From Viridibacillus soli (GTDB taxonomy: Bacteria > Bacillota > Bacilli > Bacillales_A > Planococcaceae): a stretch of DNA of 64,000 bases. Position 1 is the stretch's first letter. Each line of letters opens with the position of its first letter. The notes under the pieces are model-generated. The model was not told where the DNA came from. It searched no databases and worked only from the letters and a program-made list of their open reading frames with translations. Shown here in pieces: positions 25,561-34,081 of this stretch. Where the stretch lies: the NCBI RefSeq assembly GCF_016612995.1, contig NZ_JAEOAH010000037.1, forward strand, positions 1-64,000, written 5' to 3'. Made by a program: the position numbers and the translations under genes.

Positions 25561-26451
25561 ATGTATTATGATGCTTTAAGAACATTTGTTGCTTTAGCGG
25601 ATATAAAGAATTTCACAAAAACTGCCGAATTCTTGCATATTTCTCAACCTAGCGTCAGTTTACATATTAAAAACTTAGAAGCTGAATTTAGTACACAACT
25701 CTTTTTGCGTTCGCCTAAATCAGTTAAAATTACCCCTTCTGGTGAAATGCTATATGATCGTGCTCAACAAATGCTAGCTATATATGAACAAACAAAACTG
25801 GATATTCTATCACTTCAAAATGAGATTAAGGGCAAACTTGTCATTGGAGCAAGCTTTACAATCGGGGAATATATTTTGCCATCGTTACTCGTCGATTTAC
25901 AACAGCAATACCCCGAACTTGATTTAGAGATGTTCATCGGCAATACAGATGAAATCGTAGAATCTGTACGTTTACTAAAAGTAGATATCGGCTTAATCGA
26001 AGGTCAAACAACAGATAAAGAATTAATGTTAGAACCCTTTATGGAAGATGAGTTATTATTAGTTGCATCCCCTGAGCATACACTTGCCCATCAAAAGCAC
26101 GTTACGATTCAAGACTTACAAAATCAAACTTGGCTAACACGTGAAGAAGGCTCAGGTACACGTAATTATTTACTACATGTACTGCGCTCTAACGGTATAA
26201 AAATAAAATCACTTCTATCTATAAGTAGTAATCAAGCTTTAAAGGAATCTATGATACAAGGAATTGACGGACTTACACTGCTATCTAAAAACGTCATTGA
26301 GAGGGAAGTAAAACAGCAGACGTTGGCCACTATTCAATTGGAAGACCATACATTTAAACGTCGTTTTTCTTATATCTATTCACCTATTATGAGCAACAAA
26401 AAGAATACAGCTATGTTCATCAAAGAAATCGAAAAGAATTATTCCATATAA
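25561..26451 (+). CDS. LysR-family regulator (YeiE/CysL type)
   Basis: Transcription regulator of 296 residues: an N-terminal winged helix-turn-helix (FTKTAEFLHISQPSVSLHIKNLE, about 16-38), then a periplasmic-binding-like effector domain from about 90. It is divergent from the YeiH-type gene with 117 bases between, the typical YeiE-YeiH arrangement, and probably activates that gene in response to a sulfur compound or anion. Ribosome site GGAGG is next to a GGCC palindrome just before the ATG. A bidirectional terminator follows. Confidence 0.9.
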   Translation: MYYDALRTFVALADIKNFTKTAEFLHISQPSVSLHIKNLEAEFSTQLFLRSPKSVKITPSGEMLYDRAQQMLAIYEQTKLDILSLQNEIKGKLVIGASFTIGEYILPSLLVDLQQQYPELDLEMFIGNTDEIVESVRLLKVDIGLIEGQTTDKELMLEPFMEDELLLVASPEHTLAHQKHVTIQDLQNQTWLTREEGSGTRNYLLHVLRSNGIKIKSLLSISSNQALKESMIQGIDGLTLLSKNVIEREVKQQTLATIQLEDHTFKRRFSYIYSPIMSNKKNTAMFIKEIEKNYSI

Positions 26452-26495
26452 AAAGCCGTTTCTTACATCAACTAAATGATGTAGGAAACGGCTCT
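26451..26495. terminator. Bidirectional terminator
   Basis: AGCCGTTTC-TACATCA pairs with TGATGTA-GAAACGGCT around a six-base loop, with A/T runs on both sides. It lies between two converging genes. Confidence 0.85.
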
Positions 26496-26510
26496 TATTC
26501 AATACCCTTA

Positions 26511-27245
26511 TTATTTTAACGTACGCTTCAAAAATGCCTTTGTACGTTCGTTTTGCGGATTATTGAAGATTTGCTCTGGTGAACCTTCTTCAACAATTAC
26601 CCCTTTATCCATGAAAACAACACGGTCTGAAACTTCTCGTGCAAATTCCATTTCATGTGTCACGATTAACATCGTAAGACCAGTCTCCGCTAATTCTTTC
26701 ATAACTTTTAATACTTCTCCTACCATTTCTGGATCAAGGGCGGAAGTAGGCTCATCAAAAAGCATAACATCCGGCTCCATAGACAACGCTCTAGCAATAG
26801 CTACACGTTGTTTTTGACCTCCTGATAATTGGCGCGGCTTCGCATTCACATAACGATCCATCCCTACAACCTTCAAGTATTTCATCGCCACTTTCTCAGC
26901 TTCACCTTTAGAGCGTTTTAAAACCTTCGTCTGTCCCACTAAACAGTTCGTTAACACATCAAAGTTATTAAACAAGTTAAAAGATTGGAATACCATCCCC
27001 AGTTTTGTACGATAACTATTAATATTATGTTTATTATCTAGAATATTCTCACCTTGATAAATAATCTGCCCACCGCTTGGCGTTTCTAATAAGTTAATAC
27101 AACGAAGAAGCGTAGATTTACCCGATCCAGAAGAGCCGATGACACAGACAACTTCCCCTTTATTTACGGAGAAATCGATGTCTTTTAGTACTTCATGAGT
27201 GCCAAAGGATTTGCTTAGATGTTGTATTTCAATTACTTTTTTCAT
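26511..27245 (-). CDS. Amino acid (probably lysine) ABC transporter ATP-binding protein
   Basis: ATPase of an importer under lysine riboswitch control. The 244 residues carry Walker [10 protein letters not shown], signature LSGGQKQR and Walker [20 protein letters not shown] holds the switch histidine. The start [10 protein letters not shown] at 27245 is chosen for the AAAGGAG site eight bases upstream; an in-frame earlier start at 27272 would overlap the permease stop and lacks a site. It is the last of three genes. Confidence 0.9.
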   Translation of the reverse strand: MKKVIEIQHLSKSFGTHEVLKDIDFSVNKGEVVCVIGSSGSGKSTLLRCINLLETPSGGQIIYQGENILDNKHNINSYRTKLGMVFQSFNLFNNFDVLTNCLVGQTKVLKRSKGEAEKVAMKYLKVVGMDRYVNAKPRQLSGGQKQRVAIARALSMEPDVMLFDEPTSALDPEMVGEVLKVMKELAETGLTMLIVTHEMEFAREVSDRVVFMDKGVIVEEGSPEQIFNNPQNERTKAFLKRTLK

Positions 27246-27268
27246 AAGTTTGTCTCCTTTGCTCGCAA

Positions 27269-28012
27269 TCATGATTTTTTACCTTCTATTTGCGTTAAAT
27301 CATCCATCATCTGATAGTTTTGTGGACCATCTAATCGTTTTTCAAAATAACGTAAAATGCGTGATATAGTAATCGTCATGATTAAATATAAAACACATGC
27401 GACAAAGAACGATTCAAAGTATCGGAAATTATTTCCTGCAATCGATTTTGTTTGGAAATATAACTCAGTTACACTAATTACGTTCAATACAGATGAATCT
27501 TTAATATTCATAACAAACTGGTTACCTGTTGCTGGTAAAATATTACGCGCAACTTGTGGTAACACAACATGAATCATCGTTTTCCAGTGATTCATCCCAA
27601 TAGCTTGAGCCGCTTCAAATTGACCTTTCTCAACACTTACAATGCCCCCACGGACAATTTCTGTCATATAAGCGCCCGTATTAATAGAAACAACTAAAAT
27701 TGCTGCAAAAGTACGATTCAAATCTAAATCAAATGCTTGAGCAGAACCATAGTAGATCACCATTGCCTGTACAATCATTGGTGTTCCTCGGAAAAATTCC
27801 ACATAGATTGCTAGTATTGCATTAATAAACTTCAAGAAAAATCTCTTTATACCACGATCTGGCTTGGGAATCGTATTAATAACACCAATTAACAATCCAA
27901 TAAGAGCACCAAAAATTGTACCGACAATAGCAACTAATAATGTCATCCATGCCCCGCGAAGGAACATCTCCCAGTTGTCCGTTACAATGCTAATAATCCA
28001 ATCAATACTCAT
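27269..28012 (-). CDS. Amino acid (probably lysine) ABC transporter permease
   Basis: Single permease of the importer, 247 residues with about five helices. The EAA loop [22 protein letters not shown] is near residues 130-150. Being the only permease gene, it probably forms a homodimer. It lies between the binding protein and the ATPase, 63 bases after the former. Confidence 0.9.
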   Translation of the reverse strand: MSIDWIISIVTDNWEMFLRGAWMTLLVAIVGTIFGALIGLLIGVINTIPKPDRGIKRFFLKFINAILAIYVEFFRGTPMIVQAMVIYYGSAQAFDLDLNRTFAAILVVSINTGAYMTEIVRGGIVSVEKGQFEAAQAIGMNHWKTMIHVVLPQVARNILPATGNQFVMNIKDSSVLNVISVTELYFQTKSIAGNNFRYFESFFVACVLYLIMTITISRILRYFEKRLDGPQNYQMMDDLTQIEGKKS

Positions 28013-28075
28013 GCTGTTCCTCCTTCAAAAGCAATAATACCGGGTACTTTGTATGCAACCGGTATCCGTCATACA

Positions 28076-28924
28076 TTATTTTGCAGCTGGTTGGTTTTTA
28101 ATCGCTGCATCCATGATTTTGGTACGTTCTTCTTCAGAGATACCTTTTAAAATTTTATTAATTTTATCTTTTAAATCACTATCTTTTTTAACACCTACAG
28201 CAATTGCAGTATCTTCCTCTGATGCTTTAAACCCATCTGTAAATTCGACCATTACAAATTTATCATTTGCAGCTGAAGAACTGATTCCTTCTGGGCGCTC
28301 AGATACATAGCCGTCAATTACACCCGATTCAAGTGCTACACGCATTGCAGGGAAGTTATCCATTGCCGTTTGTTTTTTAACACCTGTAATTTGATCAATT
28401 ACTTTGTAGTGTGTTGTATTCAATTGACCTGTAACTTTGGCACCACTAAAATCTTGGATTGAAGTAGCTTTCTCGTATTTACTACCTTTTTTAACAACCA
28501 TTACATAATTAGATGTGTAGTAGTTATCAGTGAAATCAATTGTTTTTTTACGTTCAGCAGTTGGTGACATACCCGCCATAATTGCATCAATTTTGCCTGA
28601 AGTTAATGAAGGTACAAGACCATCCCATTCTGTTTTCACAATGACTAATTCTTTACCTAAAGAATCTGCAACACGTTTTGCAACCTCAAGATCATAACCG
28701 CCAGCATATTCTGCATTACCTGCAATTTTCACTGCGCCATTGGAATCATCTTTTTGTGTCCAGTTAAACGGAGGATAACCTGCTTCCATACCAATTGTGA
28801 ATGTTTCTTTTTTCTTTCCGCCTGTAGTAGATTTACCTGTATCTGAATCTTTAGATCCACAACTAGCTAGTAATAAAATTGCTAGTAGCATCATGCTTGA
28901 AAAAATTGCCCATGTTCTTTTCAT
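28076..28924 (-). CDS. Amino acid (probably lysine) substrate-binding lipoprotein
   Basis: Surface receptor of 282 residues, with a signal peptide and lipobox LASC (Cys22), then a SBP_bac_3 fold beginning FTIGMEAGYPPFNW, with MAGMSPTAERKKTIDFTDNYY in lobe 1 and the hinge stretch GQLNTTHY. It is promoter-proximal and follows a lysine riboswitch, so lysine is the likely substrate (regulatory inference; the protein family alone would allow arginine or histidine). GGGGAG lies eight bases before the ATG. Confidence 0.87.
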   Translation of the reverse strand: MKRTWAIFSSMMLLAILLLASCGSKDSDTGKSTTGGKKKETFTIGMEAGYPPFNWTQKDDSNGAVKIAGNAEYAGGYDLEVAKRVADSLGKELVIVKTEWDGLVPSLTSGKIDAIMAGMSPTAERKKTIDFTDNYYTSNYVMVVKKGSKYEKATSIQDFSGAKVTGQLNTTHYKVIDQITGVKKQTAMDNFPAMRVALESGVIDGYVSERPEGISSSAANDKFVMVEFTDGFKASEEDTAIAVGVKKDSDLKDKINKILKGISEEERTKIMDAAIKNQPAAK

Positions 28925-28976
28925 AATATTTCTCCCCCTTAGGTAATATCCATTTTTTTCTTATTAAGACTAAAAA

Positions 28977-29024
28977 AGGCTAATATACGTATAAAAAACG
29001 CGGCCTAAGATGAACTTAGGTCGC
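28977..29024 (-). terminator. Riboswitch terminator flanked by complementary arms
   Basis: GCGACCTAAG/CTTAGGCCGC forms the stem, followed by TTTTTT on the minus strand. The 12-base arms GTATATTAGCCT (29028-29039) and AGGCTAATATAC (28977-28988) are perfectly complementary and flank the hairpin, so it can be extended into one longer stem or rearranged. Confidence 0.8.
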
Positions 29025-29044
29025 TTTGTATATTAGCCTAAATC

Positions 29045-29250
29045 CTCTACTTATCCCTAAATGAGATAGCTCAACTCAACGAACTAGGACGTTCATTGAG
29101 ACAGTCCTGCAGTTATTAACTACAGACCCAGCAAGTAACATCGAGTGTATTACAAACTTCGGCGATATCTCCTTCTCTATAGCTTCATAGTTTCTCAAGC
29201 TCCACTATAGACTAATAGATATCGCGCCTCTACCTCACCCAATAGAAAGT
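29045..29250 (-). ncRNA. Lysine riboswitch (L-box)
   Basis: Minus-strand sequence matches the L-box core in order: GGTAGAGGCGCGATA, AGTCTATAGTGGAGCTTGAGAA, GGAGATATCGCCGAAG, TGCTGGGTCTG, then GGACTGTC and GAGCTATCTC. The order and spacing agree with the lysC-type aptamer. It lies upstream of the amino acid importer with an intrinsic terminator between. When lysine binds, the terminator should form and the importer be shut off. Confidence 0.92.
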
Positions 29251-29359
29251 GAGGTCGTATTCAATTATCATTGTACACAGTCTACATCAACAAACTTTCA
29301 CTGTCAATAACCCTTTGGTGAAATAATCTGAATAATACAGAATTTCTTACAACTAATTA

Positions 29360-30811
29360 TTACCCTCTAATAATGTCTGATTGAATGTACGTAATTTCTC
29401 CTGTAGTGGCATTGATTTTCTCAATTGCACCACTTTCACCCGAAAAATCAATGAAGTAATTTAAGCTGTAAATTGTCACTTCATCATCATCTTCATCAGT
29501 TTTTTCAAAACGTGCAAGCTTCATTTGTAGGTCTTTTTTATAAATAGCATCTGCTTCTGCCAATGTAATCGTTGGTGTTGTATTAATCTCGCGGATGGAA
29601 TCTATATCTAAGATACTATATAGACATGATCGAATAATTCCCGTATGAACGCCTACTTCAATAAGGATAGTGTAGGCCTCTAATTTGTATTCTTTGAAGT
29701 AAGGGATGAATGTAAACATTGTCGTCGGCTCTTCTTCATACTCCTCTTCATGTTCACCCTCATCATCGTACTCATCTTCATCGAAGAAATCATCTTCATC
29801 GGCTTCGAATTCTTCCATATCTTCACTAAATACAACTTGATCTTCAAGTTTATATTTATCATGAATATCCCCAGCAATAATTTCTAAAAATTGCAGAGCG
29901 TTTTCTTTCAACTTCGCGAAGGCCAATTCTTCTTTCGATTCTGTATCCCATCCCACATTCGATTCATAGCTAGCGCCTTCATCATCGAAATGTAGCACTT
30001 CGATTACCGCTTTTGCATCGTCACCTTCATCATCCAAATCTTCCGCTACGTACCAAAACAAATTACCATCTTCTTCACGTAACACATATTGATCTGTAGC
30101 ACCTAAAAGTTTTGGTAATGTGGTCGTCACTTCAACTGGGGGCACTGTGAATTGTTCCAGTTCTGTGTCTTTGAAAAGCACACTCGCTCTTTGAACTTTT
30201 CCATCAACAGTAACGCCCATATAATCACGAATTGGTTGATATACTAATTCAAATTCCCCTTGCTCGTCATTTTCTTCGATTCCTAACGCAACTAATGTTT
30301 CCTTACATAAAACCCCTCTTGCTTCATCCTCTGTTACTTCTACCTTTGGATAAGTAAGCTGATAATATTCTTGGAATAAAGTAGCTGATGTAACAGTGCC
30401 ATACTGATTGATTTCAATAACAGCACCTGAATTAGGTAAAGGGAGTTTCAGCTTTTTATCCATTACTTCATAAATCACTAAATATTCGCCCTCACCAATT
30501 TCAATCAATTTGCTCAATTGTACTACTTCACGTCCGAAATCCTTCACAAACGAATCTGTAATATGTAAAATTTCATCGATTTCAAGTTCTTTCAGCTCTT
30601 CTTGCTCAATATCGCTATTCTCCATTAATTCATCAAAATCAATGTTAACGGTTGTAAGCTCTTTGTCTTCAGACACTTCAATATAACCGTAATTGACATC
30701 ATTATGTGCATCCACAATTTCAATGATATCTTCCATTAATTCATCCTCTTTAATCACAATAGAAGGCTGCCCAATTAAATACTTCTTCAACTTCATTGCT
30801 AGTTCTATCAT
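29360..30811 (-). CDS. Large acidic protein with YcdB/PepSY-like repeats, function unknown
   Basis: A 483-residue cytoplasmic protein without signal peptide or membrane helix. It is very acidic, with a run of Asp/Glu around residues 318-345 (DEDDFFDEDEYDDE and EEEYEEE). Two similar beta-rich segments, one at about 125-180 and another at about 395-480 (with EADAIYKKDLQMKLA and SGAIEKINATTGEITYI), resemble PepSY/YcdB-type units that occur in sporulation and peptidase-inhibitor proteins. The ribosome site AAAGGGAG supports the ATG at 30811. It is monocistronic, and the function is not known. Confidence 0.7.
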   Translation of the reverse strand: MIELAMKLKKYLIGQPSIVIKEDELMEDIIEIVDAHNDVNYGYIEVSEDKELTTVNIDFDELMENSDIEQEELKELEIDEILHITDSFVKDFGREVVQLSKLIEIGEGEYLVIYEVMDKKLKLPLPNSGAVIEINQYGTVTSATLFQEYYQLTYPKVEVTEDEARGVLCKETLVALGIEENDEQGEFELVYQPIRDYMGVTVDGKVQRASVLFKDTELEQFTVPPVEVTTTLPKLLGATDQYVLREEDGNLFWYVAEDLDDEGDDAKAVIEVLHFDDEGASYESNVGWDTESKEELAFAKLKENALQFLEIIAGDIHDKYKLEDQVVFSEDMEEFEADEDDFFDEDEYDDEGEHEEEYEEEPTTMFTFIPYFKEYKLEAYTILIEVGVHTGIIRSCLYSILDIDSIREINTTPTITLAEADAIYKKDLQMKLARFEKTDEDDDEVTIYSLNYFIDFSGESGAIEKINATTGEITYIQSDIIRG

Positions 30812-31004
30812 ACGATGCTCCCTTTCAAGAAATGTATTATTGTTACTATAATATTAACTTCTTAAGCACTGAATTACTATCAAATAAAGCATTCTCTAAA
30901 AAAAACGACTAGGTATTTTTATATTCTCCTGGTTTATATGAAAAAAACGGAAAATAAAGAAAAAAGACCCACATTTAAGTAGCCCTTTTTCCGTCATTAC
31001 CCTA

Positions 31005-31153
31005 TTATTTAGTAAATAGTTCCTTCATAATTTCCTTCATAGCATGACTTGACTCTCATCTAAAATTTCCATCGTTGAAGATATTGTATTTTTTCTTTAG
31101 TCTTTTGTTACTTGAACAATATTCAAAAATACATCTATAAATTGCTCACCAAA
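31005..31153 (-). pseudogene. Short degenerate coding relic
   Basis: Minus strand reads FGEQFIDVFLNIVQVTKD, a stop, then NTISSTMEILDESQVM and, after a frameshift, MKEIMKELFTK with a stop. The amino acid pattern looks like former coding sequence but the family is not clear. It might be a former regulatory or chemotaxis-type protein tail; that is a guess only. Confidence 0.25.
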
Positions 31154-31158
31154 TGTAC

Positions 31159-31350
31159 TTAGTATTTAGGGTCATCTAATTCTTGATAAGCTCTTTGATA
31201 AGGGCCGCCATCTGTAACTTCTGCATGATATAAAGCCTTCATTGCATAGTTTTTCTCAAGACCCATCGACTTTTTCAGCTCTTTGAATTTTTGATGCAGT
31301 TCTTTATTTTCATTAATCAACTTCTGCATCTGTGATTTGCTGTATTTCAA
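31159..31350 (-). CDS. Small hypothetical protein with TTG start
   Basis: A 63-residue protein. The first half (KSQMQKLINENKELHQKFKELKKS) is a probable coiled coil; the tail is GGPYQRAYQELDDPKY. The TTG at 31350 is used because AAAGGAGATG lies eleven bases upstream and an ATG in that gap is out of frame. The family is not recognised, and the only neighbour on the same strand is a relic. Being small but well provided with a ribosome site, it is probably real. Confidence 0.5.
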   Translation of the reverse strand: MKYSKSQMQKLINENKELHQKFKELKKSMGLEKNYAMKALYHAEVTDGGPYQRAYQELDDPKY

Positions 31351-31927
31351 AAGATTTTCATCTCCTTTCAGATGTTTAATCTATTGATTCAGTATACCAC
31401 TAATTGCAGCACTCTATAACGATTGAATCTAAAGCATAACTTACTTTTCACAGTAAATTAAGTGACGGTTAATGAGAGTAGTGATGATTTTCTAAATCTA
31501 TAATATAAGATAAGTCTTTTTGTTTTAATCGTTAACTGCTTATTTTTATATTCCCCCTATACCTCTACCTATAATAATTGGAATATATATTCCTTTTTCA
31601 TCAACAAATTTATATATAGGCTGGTTATCTTGTAATTTATAATATTGCACAAGTAATTGTTTTTCTTCAAATGTTAAATAATTGTTTAGAGATAAATAGA
31701 AATAACTTGATACGTGAGGAAGAAGCCCTTATTATGCTTTTCTAATTAATTTGAGAGTGTCCAAACTTCTTGCCCCTTCTTCACTTATTCCTTAGATGCA
31801 ATGAAAATAAGAAAAGTTTTATTTAATAAAAATGTATTTTGATTTATTTTTTAAGGTATCCTATTGTTCTCTACAATGAAATACATGTAAGTCAAAATGA
31901 TGAATTCAACTCCAACATCAATATACT
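31351..31927. other. Gene-poor stretch with one relic
   Basis: Between the small coiled-coil gene and the guaC promoter. The minus-strand interval 31546-31725 reads about 60 codons without a stop, ending NQPIYKFVDEKGIYIPIIIGRG, but no start codon or ribosome site exists and two TAA codons precede it. It is likely a C-terminal gene relic of unknown family. Nothing else was recognised. Confidence 0.35.
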
Positions 31928-31956
31928 TTGACATCTTACTGGAAATGAGGTAAATT
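31928..31956 (+). promoter_or_regulatory. guaC promoter
   Basis: TTGACA at 31928-31933 and TAAATT at 31951-31956 are 17 bases apart, about 60 bases before the guaC start. The two PurBoxes lie right at and after the expected transcription start. Confidence 0.6.
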
Positions 31957-31959
31957 ACT

Positions 31960-32004
31960 AAAAGACGAACATTTTATTTATACTATTAATTAATATTCGG
32001 TTTT
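31960..32004 (+). promoter_or_regulatory. Pair of inverted PurBoxes (PurR operator)
   Basis: AAAAGACGAACATT at 31960-31973 and, on the opposite strand, AAAACCGAATATT at 31992-32004 both fit the Bacillus PurBox AWWWCCGAACWWT. They face each other with about 18 bases between, the arrangement PurR binds. The overlap with the expected transcription start predicts repression, relieved by PRPP. Confidence 0.7.
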
Positions 32005-32017
32005 AGGAGTGTATTTT

Positions 32018-33001
32018 ATGGATAATGTATTTGATTACGAAGATATTCAATTAGTTCCAGCAAAATGTATAGTAAATAGTCGAGCTGAATGTGATACAAC
32101 TGTAGATTTAGGTGGACATACATTTAAGTTGCCAGTCGTACCTGCTAATATGCAGACAATTATAGATGAAAAAGTGGCAATTCAATTAGCTGAAAATGGT
32201 TATTTCTACATTATGCATCGTTTTGAACCAGAAAAAAGATCCACTTTCATCAAAGATATGCATTCACATAGCCTTATCGCTTCTATTAGCGTTGGTGTTA
32301 AAGAAGAAGAATACGCTTTCATTGAACAATTAGCTGCTGAAAAGGTAATCCCTGAATTCATCACAATTGATATTGCACATGGTCATTCTAATGCAGTGAT
32401 CAATATGGTACAACATATAAAAAAACACTTGCCTGAAAGCTTTGTCATTGCAGGTAACGTTGGGACACCCGAAGCTGTTAGAGAATTAGAAAATGCTGGT
32501 GCTGACGCTACTAAAGTGGGGATTGGACCAGGTAAAGTATGTATTACGAAGATTAAAACTGGCTTTGGTACTGGTGGCTGGCAATTAGCTGCTCTACGTT
32601 GGTGCGCAAAAGCTGCTACTAAACCGATTATCGCTGACGGTGGGATTCGTACACATGGTGATATTGCTAAATCAGTACGCTTTGGTGCATCTATGGTTAT
32701 GATTGGCTCATTATTCGCTGGACATGAAGAATCTCCAGGTCAAACAATAGAAAAAGACGGCCAGCTTTACAAAGAATACTTTGGTTCAGCTTCTGAATTC
32801 CAAAAAGGCGAAAAGAAAAACGTCGAAGGTAAAAAAATGCATGTAGAACATAAAGGTGCTCTAAAAGACACTTTAATCGAAATGCAGCAAGACCTTCAAT
32901 CATCAATTTCATACGCTGGTGGTAAAAAACTAGATGCCATTCGTACAGTAGATTATGTAATCGTTAAAAACTCAATCTTTAATGGTGATAAAACATACTA
33001 A
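32018..33001 (+). CDS. guaC: GMP reductase
   Basis: Converts GMP to IMP with NADPH, linking guanine and adenine nucleotide pools in the cytoplasm. The 327 residues form a TIM barrel of the IMPDH/GMPR family; the catalytic cysteine is Cys175 in [12 protein letters not shown] and the flexible loop follows (TGFGTGG). Length and motif order fit the bacterial GuaC type 2 group, and there is no CBS domain as in IMPDH. The start at 32018 is chosen for the TTTTAGGAG site seven bases upstream. PurR boxes upstream agree with a purine role. A terminator follows. Confidence 0.93.
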   Translation: MDNVFDYEDIQLVPAKCIVNSRAECDTTVDLGGHTFKLPVVPANMQTIIDEKVAIQLAENGYFYIMHRFEPEKRSTFIKDMHSHSLIASISVGVKEEEYAFIEQLAAEKVIPEFITIDIAHGHSNAVINMVQHIKKHLPESFVIAGNVGTPEAVRELENAGADATKVGIGPGKVCITKIKTGFGTGGWQLAALRWCAKAATKPIIADGGIRTHGDIAKSVRFGASMVMIGSLFAGHEESPGQTIEKDGQLYKEYFGSASEFQKGEKKNVEGKKMHVEHKGALKDTLIEMQQDLQSSISYAGGKKLDAIRTVDYVIVKNSIFNGDKTY

Positions 33002-33017
33002 GAACTTAAATATAAAA

Positions 33018-33050
33018 AACCTCGTCAGAGAATTTTCCTGGCGGGGTTTT
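33018..33050 (+). terminator. Terminator of guaC
   Basis: AACCTCGTCAG pairs with CTGGCGGGGTT (two G-T pairs) around AATTTTC-type loop, ending in TTTT. It also lies just beyond the stop of the convergent LysR gene. Confidence 0.7.
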
Positions 33051-33070
33051 CGTATATTCATTCAGCAAAT

Positions 33071-33961
33071 TTACAGTTGCTTATTTTCTAATATCTCAAC
33101 AAATTTTGTTGAAGCTGGTGATAGTGGCACACTTTTTAAAAAGCATACACCTATACTTCTTTTCGGTATTTCTTCTATTAAAGGGACTTCATATAAAACA
33201 CCTTTATTTAAATACTCTTGAGAAAATTCTTTCGTCACACACGCTATGCCTAAATTTATCTTCGCAAATTCTAATAATAAATCATGTGAACCTAATTCAA
33301 ATTCGGGTGAAATTTTAACACCTTTAGTCATCAAATAATCATCTACATATTTTCTCGATATCGATTGTTGCTCAAGTAATATTAATGGCAGACTCACTAT
33401 TTCATCAAAACTTAGCGGCTCTATAATTGCATTCTTATACTTCGCCCCACAAACAAAAATATCATGAACATCACTACATGATCTGAGTTCCAATGTCGGG
33501 TCATCAAGTGGGAAATTGCAAATTGCAATATCGACTTCCCCTGACTTCAATACAGCACAAAGCTCTAACGTTGTACCATTAATAATTTTAAATTTAATAT
33601 TCGGGTATTTATTATGAAAAGCCTCTAAATAAGGAAGTAGAAAGTACCTCGAAATTGTATCCCCTACACCTATCTTTAACTCCCCTGTCGTTAAATCCTT
33701 AAATTCTAAAATCTTCTCTTCTCCAACATGAAGTAAGTTAATAGCCGAGTTAGCATATTCAAATAACAGACTACCTTCATATGTTAAAGTGACCCCTTTA
33801 GGCGTTCGATTAAAGAGGCGTATATCTAATTCTTTCTCCAATTGCATAATTGCTTGACTAACAGCTGGCTGCGTCATGTAGAGGTCTTTTGCTGCTTTAG
33901 AAAAGCTCGAGCTTTTTCCTACTTTACAAAATACTTTATATAAATCTAATTTACTCACCAT
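33071..33961 (-). CDS. LysR-family regulator divergent from the CofE-like gene
   Basis: The 296-residue product has a helix-turn-helix SFSKAAKDLYMTQPAVSQAIMQLE at about 19-42 and a C-terminal effector domain. The start MVSKLDLYKV at 33961 is chosen for the AAGGAG site eight bases upstream; a longer in-frame reading to 33985 begins before that site. It is divergent from the CofE-like ligase gene with about 120 bases between, so it very probably controls that gene. The inducer is unknown. Confidence 0.88.
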   Translation of the reverse strand: MVSKLDLYKVFCKVGKSSSFSKAAKDLYMTQPAVSQAIMQLEKELDIRLFNRTPKGVTLTYEGSLLFEYANSAINLLHVGEEKILEFKDLTTGELKIGVGDTISRYFLLPYLEAFHNKYPNIKFKIINGTTLELCAVLKSGEVDIAICNFPLDDPTLELRSCSDVHDIFVCGAKYKNAIIEPLSFDEIVSLPLILLEQQSISRKYVDDYLMTKGVKISPEFELGSHDLLLEFAKINLGIACVTKEFSQEYLNKGVLYEVPLIEEIPKRSIGVCFLKSVPLSPASTKFVEILENKQL

Positions 33962-34081
33962 ATAAATACTCCTTATACCTATCATTTGTTATATTAATTT
34001 TACTTATATCATTACTCTAATGTATATTACAAGTAGGTAGTTAGATAATATAAATATATTTTAGAGTTTTAAGGAGCGATT

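Noticed and set aside
31861-32017. Purine riboswitch before guaC
   Set aside because: The conserved aptamer core (TATA-GG-ATATGG and the matching loop) is missing; PurBoxes explain the region better.
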